From NCBI RefSeq assembly GCF_001522545.3, contig NC_031768.1:79889769-79953768 (forward strand): a DNA stretch of 64,000 nt. The letters are read 5' to 3'. The notes beneath the pieces are model-generated. The model was not told the DNA's origin and ran no database searches. It saw nothing but the letters and a program-made list of their open reading frames with translations. The position numbers were made by a program, and so were the translations under genes. Each line of letters opens with the position of its first letter. The first letter of the stretch is position 1. Shown piece by piece: positions 52,851-64,000 of the stretch. The stretch is from Parus major. Its lineage: Eukaryota > Chordata > Aves > Passeriformes > Paridae.

Positions 52851-55001
52851 TTGAGTTAAAGACTACCTTTTAGCTTGTGTATTCACCCTTCCCTTAAAAC
52901 CACTGCTAGGGTTACTGAGATAAGTAAGGGTTACTTACATGTTTCAAGTCTGACATGCCAAAATACTTTGTGAAATGGGTTGAAAACAACTTTCATACTT
53001 GGTTTAGATTGGATTTTTTAATGCTGGTATTTTTAAGGCATTATTACCATATACTAAAGAGAAAAACTATTAAGTCAATATATATTGACTTATTTTTTGT
53101 GATTTTCCTTTAAATACAGAATATTTTGTTACTATAAACTGGAATTGTCAGGTCAGATTTTCCCCTATATAGGCAAATAAGGCAATTAATATCTCAGGTG
53201 GATGTGTTCTCCAGCTGCAGGAAGTATATTAAAATTCTCACAACAGCTAAATCCCTCATAGCTCCATTTGCCACCAGCTTCTAGGAAGAGCTAAGCAGCC
53301 TTATTATAAATCATCAGGTGAATGGAATGAGGTTCAGTGTTTAAAGGAAATCAGAATAATAATTTCATAAAATTGAAGCACAAAGCCCAGTGGAGAGTAA
53401 GAATTAAGAAGTAAGTTATTAGATTTTAAGCAATCATATGCAATAAAGCAGCTGAAATATTGTTTTATGATAAATACTATTGCCAATGCAAATCTGATTC
53501 ATTCTAATGGCTACTATAATTAACTGCATGGTGTGTGAGCTGCTAATTTTGTGGATGAATAATTGGTTAAAACAAGTTTTATGTATTGCAGTGTAATACA
53601 CTTGTACAATTTTCCACTTAATTTCAATTAATATGGGCTTTATATGTACGCCACTGTTGCAGTTTTTATGCTTATTATTTTTAATTAGGAAAAAGCAATA
53701 CCTTGGTAGAACAGAACAAATGAGCAGCACTGTGTGTTTTTTCCAAGTTTGTTTTTCCTTTTCCGTTAAGATACTTCAAGCTCATATTGTTTAGCTTTCC
53801 AAAATGTTAATAATCATTGCTCCTGAGGTTGACTGGAAATGGTGGCGCCAGCTTCAGCATAAAACAGGAGGGAAAAAGGAATCTCTCAGTTCTCTCTGAG
53901 AACTTTCTGAACTCTACAGAGTGCTTTTCAGTTCAAACTATGTGTTTTATTACCCTTCCTGATGCTTCCAGTTCTGCAATAGACTTTAGTGATCAGAACT
54001 GGGGGGTGATGTTCTTGTTCACCACTGAAAAGCTGTGCTTGCATGTAGTCATGCCTGTTTTATCATAGAATTAATCACCAGCTGGAGATTCTTACCCTTT
54101 TCCACTAAGTTGCCTACACATCAGAATGGGTCCTTGTCTTCTGGCTGGATATTGTTAATCTAGATGAGTCCCACCCTGTCATATCTTTAAAGAAAATAAT
54201 TATCTGTGACTCAATCTTCTCATGGTATAAAATACTTCTCAGGTTGTGCTGCCTCTGCAGCTCAGATGGGCAGGTGTGAGCACCATCCCTGCCCCTCACC
54301 AATGCCTCTGTGGCAAGCAGAATCTCATGGAGGGGACAGGTTATTTGCATTCCCTTTGCTCTGGGCTGCCCAGACAAGGGACTCCCTAGCTCCTGGGCTT
54401 GCTGCTTGGTTGATAAAAGGAGAAAAAATGTTCTAATAGAGCTCTTTGTTTGTTCTGCCTCCAGAGACAAATCCTTCTAGGTGTCAGATAAATACCCAGC
54501 ACCATTGATGCAGTTATTTAACCCTCTCTTATCAGTTTCCCAGTATTAAATATCTTGTGGCCAGAGTGCAGCTGAGAAGAAAAACTCCAGCCTCCCCTTC
54601 CTTAGTTTGCCTGATGCTGTCAACAGAGGAAATTTGTGTCAGTAATAATAGTGTGTTATAAAAAATAGTCTTCAAGGTGCTGCCGAATGAATTTTTTTCT
54701 GTGCATTTCACATAAGCATAAATAGAGAATAGAAATGCAAACATAATGTTTTAAAAGCCAAAAAAAACTAAGATTCACCAATTCTGGCTAAACAGAGTTG
54801 TTGCCTAACCCACACTGTCAAACCCTTCACAGATTTTTTAATGTATTCATCTGTATTGCATTGTTACCCTCACTTCATAAAGAGAGAGGATCAAGAGATG
54901 TAGGAGAGATATTGGGGGAAACTTTTGGTACAGCAAAGAGGTGCTGCCTAGGTCAGTCTATTTCCACAGGATTAGTTCCATATCTCTGACACAAAAGTGT
55001 T

Positions 55002-55192
55002 CTCATAGAATTACAGAATGGTTTGGATTGGAAGATAACTTAAAGATAATGAAGTTCCAATTCCTCTGCCATGGGCAGGGACACCTTCCACTACACCAGA
55101 TTGCTCTGAGCCACACCCAACCTGGCCTTGAACACTGCCATGGATGGGGCATTGACAACTTCTCTGGGCAACAGAGTTCACTGGTTTTCCAG
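55002..55192 (-). mobile_element. CR1 LINE fragment, about 190 bp, antisense to GRM5
   Basis: Opens tcatagaattacagaatgg, then ctctgccatgggcaggg, acaccttccactacaccag, acctggccttgaacactgcc and ttctctgggcaac. It lies about 460 bp upstream of the acceptor at 55650, inside the intron. Open frames over it are repeat sequence. Confidence 0.9.
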
Positions 55193-55595
55193 AACTGGAA
55201 CTTTTTTATAAGGTTTCTAGAGAATAAACCTCTTATTAGCATTTGCACTTCAACTAATATTTCAGAAGGTTTGAAGAGATTTCTTCAGGTGGAGAGAAGT
55301 TTCTGGATTCCCTAAAATATTATATTATACATTATTATTATAATATCCATGGTGTATGCTTTAAAAATGCACATGAAAGAGCAGCACTCTAAACCAAACA
55401 TATGTGAGGTGAGCTGCAGAGAGAAATGTATCATCTGGGTAATACAATATTTAAAGACAACCTCTCCTTTCATTTCTTCATTTTTATTCTAGCATGGTCA
55501 GTGCTTGTACCAATAAAAACATATTTCATGAGCTTTTTAAGGCACTTAAAACACTTTTTCCACTGTTAATAATTAAACCACCTGCAGATGTCTGA

Positions 55596-55898
<303 letters not shown>

Positions 55899-58800
55899 TA
55901 ATCCTGACATTTCTTTCTCAAACTGTTTAATAGCAGAGATGCTAACTGCGCACAGTAGATATGTGCAGACTTGACAACAGAGCTAAGATCTCATACTCCT
56001 AATTTTACACTTCCTGATTCCTGTGCTTATTTTGCAAAAATATATTTTTTTTTAATGTGCATTTTTAAAGGCATTTTGGGTTAAATTTGTGGACTTTCAG
56101 GTTAAAAAGTTTTCTGCATGAATTTTCATTTTCATGTGTACCATTTAAAAGTATTACTATTGAAAAGAAACTATCAGACCTTTATGATTGTAGACCACAG
56201 CCTATTTCTCTCTTTATGTGGATGTTTAAGTGTACGTGTTTGGCTTTTTATTTTATAAAAAATCATAGCAGACTAAGTTCTTTAAGTAAAGTTTACATAT
56301 ATTCCAAATGAAACCTTTCCACTTGCATAACACACTAAGCTATCAATCCATACTGTGCTGCTCTAAGACAAATTGAATTTAAACAAAGCTTATTTTGCTG
56401 GTAACATGCATAAATATGTACACATACATCTATGAAATATAAGTTTTTCTATGGCACATGTATCCATAGAAATACACATTAGGAACAGTCATGAAGTGGG
56501 GATTTTTCTGGGTTTCTGCCTACTGAATTTTCAGAGGCTGAGCAGCAAGTATGATAGTATTCAAAGTATATTTGAATTTCAAAGTATTTCCTGTCTTGAT
56601 CACTGCTTTTGCTCCAGTACTGTTTGAGATAACCCTTTATGTCCACATTATTGGAAGGTTTTAAACACCTTTGTTGTGGTGCCATATAAACAGAAGACTA
56701 GAGTGAAAATTTTTATCCTATACACTCATTTAAATTTTGTCTTCTCCCACTAATGTGAACTGAAGGGAAATCATTAACTTCCCACTAGAAATGGGTTGGA
56801 AAATTTAAACCCATTGGTCAAAGTATTTTGACATTTCCAAAATTTCTGCAGTTTCAAACCATATGTTTTTTAACTCGTTCTATTTGCAAATCTGTAAAGT
56901 CAGCATCCTCCCCAAAACCAAGCAGGACAGCAGTCTGTGTCTGTTTCTGGAGACACAAATTTTCAAATTCTTCAGACTCAAGCTCTAAGGAAAGGCACTG
57001 TGAACTAGTAGGAGAACGCAGGAACAAACTGGCAGAAATGTAGGAAAAATTCAGATGCAAATTTGTTTTAAGAGCTTTTTTAGCATGAGCAAGGTTCTCT
57101 TCTGCTAAATGTTTCTATTTTTACAAATAGCTGAATTTTGAAGGAAGGTGTTAAGTCTGAATTTTTCTGGCCAAATTTTTAAAAAAATACTTATGTCAGA
57201 CTTCTTTAAAAGGATTTCCTTTTCGTTTTAAAGGTGCTCAGATGCAGTGGGCTGCATCCTACCCTATTCCAATCAGTTTCTTGTGTAAAAATGACTGTGA
57301 TGAATGAGTGATGTGTGGCCTGCCAAAAAACAAATATGTGACATGACAACATCAATAACAATATCTAAATATTGCAAAGAGATCTTTTGCTTTACCATTT
57401 CCTCACGTTGGCATTCTTACCAAGAATAATTTAACACTATTTGTTGCAATGAATTTAATTGAATATCTTGGACATTTTTAAATTCTAAGAAAGATGATGA
57501 AGAAATTATATCATATGCAGTCATTTGCTCAGTCACAACTGGACATAAGTATTTTCCTGAAGAGCATAGGGAACCATGTTGAATGGGTACCTCAGAATCG
57601 TCCACCTTTAAGAAAGTCCATCTTCCCTGGATTTGTGTGATATTTGTGTTTACTCAAACTAATGAACTGCGTGTGGTTACCTAGTGCTGGACTTTTGAAT
57701 AATTGTTCTTTGTTCCCTCTTGTCCAACAATAGTCACATCATTAAATCCAGCCTATGTGCTTAAGTCAGAAAACATTGAGTCAAAATGTACTCTTTCATG
57801 ATTAAGAAGATTTTGTAGGCAGCTGCATTTCTAACTTCCAGGTTTTGAGTAGTGTATAGTCTTTTAAGCACTGTCAAACACTATTTGCAAGAGCTTGGAG
57901 ATGGTGCAGTCATACTGGAACAACTCATCTGCCCTGTTCACTTGCACTGTCAACTGCATCTTCACTTTGTAAAACAGGAATTTAAATCCTCACAGCTGTA
58001 CGGTGGTGGTGGTGTTAAGCAGGAAATCAGAACATAAAAAGCCTTTCTGACCTAGATAGCTCAGGATTTCGATGTATAGCAAAAAGGTTTTGATATTATA
58101 CAACAGATGATTAATCCTACAAGATGCTTTGAATCCTGGCCCTATTCCAAAGTCCTTTATGTGTATGTTGAGTTTTAAGCAGGCTGACAGTCTAGTGTAG
58201 GGCCTGTTTTATGTGAGTCAAGAGACAAGGAAAATAAAAAAGTGTATGGAAGCCATGATTCCTCAGGAAGATAACAATTATCTGTAAATACTATCAAAAC
58301 TTTAAAGAAGAAATTGAGGAGGGAAGAACAGGCAAGAAAAACTAAGATGCTGACATTTTGACTGTGCTATCAGTAGAACATATATTCCCAGAAACTTCAT
58401 GGCACTTCTGTTTTGATGCAAGTATTTTGCAAAGTGATTAGAGCACTGCTGGAAATGTGCTATTTTACCATCTGGTCTCTCCTATCCTAAAGGGACAAAT
58501 TGTCCCTGTATTATCTCAAGGAACCTCCAGGGAACCAGTGACTCATGAGCCTCCACTACAGCAATGGACTTACTGAATCTGGCTATTTCTACCCATCCAT
58601 CAATGCTGCTCTCCACAGAGAAGAGAGACAAGACTTATTGAGACTATACTACATTAAATTTGTTAAGTTCCCTTCCAGTATTCCGCTTGTGATGTATACA
58701 TGGAACTACTACTGGGGGAGATCATTGGTTTTGTTCTGTTGCCTGTCAAGCACTGGCAGTACTTTTGCTTGCCTGTCCATGAAACCCTAAACTGAAAGCT

Positions 58801-59491
58801 TTAACCAAGTTATGCTCATAGGTGTGTTGCAGTATCTGACAATGTTGAATAAAGGCACTACTGTGGCTTCTGTGCTTTTTTATTAGTCTGTTTAATCCTC
58901 AACAAATGGTTACTATGGCTGTGAACCTCAGAACAAAGTTAGTTTATAACCATGAGCAAAAGTCTGTTTCTTTGGGTTTGTGCTTGTGTTATCTGGATTC
59001 AATTATTTTGTGTCAGTCTGGTATTCATATGATCAACCTTGGGCACATCACTGTTGTAAGAAGCCATGGACACTTCCTTCTTTATACAATATATAAAATT
59101 AAACATTTCAAAATCCAGACATATTTTTCATTCTACATGTGCTTATTTCTTCTTTGTAAAGATTCAAGAACAATATAATGTGTGTAATATCACATTGTCC
59201 ATTCAGTCAGACTCCACTTTCATTTCCTCTCAGAGGCTGCTACAGTCCTGATACTGCCCTGGGTGTAATTTTGGCATTGAATCCCTGCTGTACCTCACTG
59301 TTACCTCACTGTGACAGAATTTTTCATGATGCAAAGCATCCTGAGATCTATGGATGGACAGTATTATAAAATACTTCTCCTGTAATTTTTTTTATGCCAG
59401 CATGGGAAAAATTTTGATGCTAGATATAGTATGACTGCTGCTTGTCAGTCTTAAAAGCGTTTCCTCAAAACTTAAGAGAGGTGTCATGTGG

Positions 59492-60060
59492 TGGTCATGG
59501 TTTAACCCCAGCCAGAAACCAAGTACCTTGCAGCTGCTTGCTCAGTCCTGCACAACAGAATCAGGGAGAGAACTGAAAAAGCAAGAGCTAGAAAACCCGT
59601 GGGCTGAGATAAAAACAGTTTAACAAGAAATGCAAAAGTCATGCACACAAGCAAAGCAAATCAAGAAATTCTTTCATTTCTTCCTAGGTAGGCAGGCATC
59701 CAGCCATCTCCAAGAGAATAGGGCCCCATCATGTATAACAGTGACTTGGGAAGACGTCATAACTCCAAACATCCTCTCCTTCCTCCTTCTTCCCCCTACT
59801 ACTTTATATACTGAGTATGATGTCATATGGTCTGGAATACTCCTTGGGTGACTTGGGGTCAGCTGAGTCTCCTCTCAAATTCCCATTCATTGCCATTCAT
59901 GACAACGTGACAGTGCAAAAAGGCCTTGGCCCTGTGTAAATCCTGCTCAGCAATAACAAAACCAACTCTATATTATAAACTGTTTCCAGAACAAATCCAA
60001 AACACAGGCCTATACCAGACACTGTGAAGAAAATTAACTGTACTCCAACTAAACCCAGCA
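59492..60060 (-). mobile_element. Solo LTR of an avian ERVL-type endogenous retrovirus
   Basis: Read on the plus strand it opens tcatggtttaaccccagcc, then agctgcttgctcag, ctgagataaaaacagttt, and later tttatatactgag, ccttgggtgacttggggtcag, aaaacacaggcctataccag and gaagaaaattaactg. This matches, in order, the reverse complement of a very common bird LTR whose sense strand starts tgtcctggtttc and ends ttaaaccatgaca. The minus strand is therefore sense, with a TATA box at 59803-59810. The poly(A) signal region at 59618-59625 is mutated (gttaaac). No clear target duplication remains, so the insertion is probably old. No retroviral genes flank it. Confidence 0.82.
59803..59810 (-). promoter_or_regulatory. 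TATA box of the ERVL-type LTR
   Basis: Minus strand reads TATATAAA at the position where this LTR family carries its core promoter. About 8 bp upstream on that strand (plus 59818-59825) is a CRE-like octamer with one mismatch (tgatgtca on plus). Whether it is active is unknown. Confidence 0.5.
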
Positions 60061-61405
60061 GGGTCTCTTACTTAAGAGGTTGTTTGATTTAATGAGCAGG
60101 TTATTTTCCTTATCTGTACATTGAACTTCATAAATTACACTCTTACTCTGTTCTTTGCCTTCAGGACTAATTTGGTGGCCACTGAAAAGAAAAAGATATG
60201 TTCCTGTTTATGAACAAGGCAGCTTTTCAAAAGCAAATATTGTCTTAACCTTCTTGGTCTGTATTGTTTTCTTATTTTCCATCAGTAAATTTCATATTGC
60301 TTAGACATATTAATTCCAAATCCACTAAAGAGGAAGCAAAGAAAAGCATGGCATCATTTCTTCAGGAACTGCCCACCTTTTCAAGCATTCCTTACAAAAA
60401 AGTGCTAAAAGAACAGGCCTGTATGGCAGAAAGGTGGGCTGGTGTTCAGCTGTAGGAGGAAGTGAGTCCTACATGGCTCCACAGACTTTCTGCAAGAGTG
60501 GGAATTGAAGAGAAAGTAGGAGGAAGAGGAACATGAAACTGAAAACTCTGATGAGCTCTATCCTTGACCCAAAAGCAGCCTAGGACTGAGTCATGAGTAC
60601 TTTTTCTCTTCCCCATCGTACTGTATAAAGAATTAAATGTATTTCAATCACTGATGAATTACATAAAAATGACTGTATGGATGGGAAAGACCAGAATTTT
60701 CTGATGCAATGTTGAAGAAGAGAAAGGGGAAAGAAAAAAAAAAATAATAAAAAGAAGGAAAGAAGATTCTGGAGTCTGTGTCTGAAGAGTGATGCCTGAT
60801 TCCTCTCTGAATGCCACACCAAATTTCATCTTGCAGCCTAACAGCACAGGAATTTTCCTTTGATCACACAGAGGTTGCTCCTACCTCCCTTGGAGAGTTT
60901 ATATGTCATCTTCTTCTGACAGGAGGGGAATAAGCACCTGCAGACAGTGAGGAGCACGTAGTGTTAAGAACTGGCATTATAGGTTTATATTACTCAGCAT
61001 CTGCTATAGAGGGAACTGGGGCTCCATATGCAATTGGCCTCCAGGGCTGGAAGTTGCACAGATTAAATTCTGTTTAACTCATTTCATTGTTTTCCTTAAA
61101 TAAATAGTCATTCTCAGAAACGCAGTCACCTAACCCCAGAGTGTTCAGGGAACTTTTTATGGTGATAGAAAAAACACTTAAAAAACCCCCAGAAATAAAC
61201 CCAAAGCAAAACTTATAAAAAGTAAACAAAGAAAACACCCCAACCCCCCAACACAACATATAAAGTAAAAGCATGATTATAATATCACAGAAACTATTGT
61301 GAGATACTCAAGGGCAAGCATAATGCTTTAATTTTTTTCTTTTTTCATTTCAACATGCCCGATTTTTTGACTGTATGGTGTTCCTTTATTTTAAATATTT
61401 CATGA

Positions 61406-64000
<2,595 letters not shown>

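Noticed and set aside
54114..54470. 118-codon minus-strand open frame
   Set aside because: No family recognised, and an opposing frame is open over the same bases. It looks like a mildly GC-richer intronic stretch.

Overview
The window is vertebrate nuclear DNA, almost certainly from a bird and probably a songbird (passerine). It is AT-rich, with widely spaced short exons, classical GT-AG introns, CR1 LINE fragments ending in the avian TTCTATGA-type 3' tail, and endogenous-retrovirus LTRs of types I recognise from bird genomes. The bird call rests on the repeats; the passerine call is inference from the LTR at 2231-2870. Nothing bacterial or archaeal is present, so operons, ribosome-binding sites and CRISPR do not apply.

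The only gene I can support is the + strand gene for metabotropic glutamate receptor 5 (GRM5). Three consecutive internal coding exons are intact: 43726-43961, 55651-55897 and 61450-61618. Spliced together they give 652 nt in one open frame, covering residues about 304-521 in human mGluR5 numbering. This is the second half of the extracellular Venus-flytrap glutamate-binding domain and the first two cysteines of the cysteine-rich linker. Glutamate-contacting Asp305 and Arg310 lie in the first exon and Lys396 in the second. Residues such as [11 protein letters not shown] identify the paralogue as GRM5 rather than GRM1.

Layout: 1-43725 is part of one very long upstream intron. It starts inside a (GGGAA)n repeat and holds LTRs at 2231-2870 and 15483-16027, CR1 pieces near 6085, 7400, 19132, 29555, 30601 and 34565, and a few microsatellites. 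43962-55650 is an 11.7-kb intron with CR1 pieces at 52282 and 55002. 55898-61449 is a 5.6-kb intron with an ERVL-type LTR at 59492-60060. 61619-64000 opens the next intron and runs into a probable LTR cut by the right edge. The exon before residue 304 and the large 7TM exon are outside the window.

I found no previously undescribed system. The points most worth a second look are the loss of one N-glycosylation sequon of mGluR5, LTRs bounded by direct repeats, the uniform antisense orientation of all LTRs in this gene, a deletion in a CR1 copy between short repeats, and a few hairpins and unassigned open frames.
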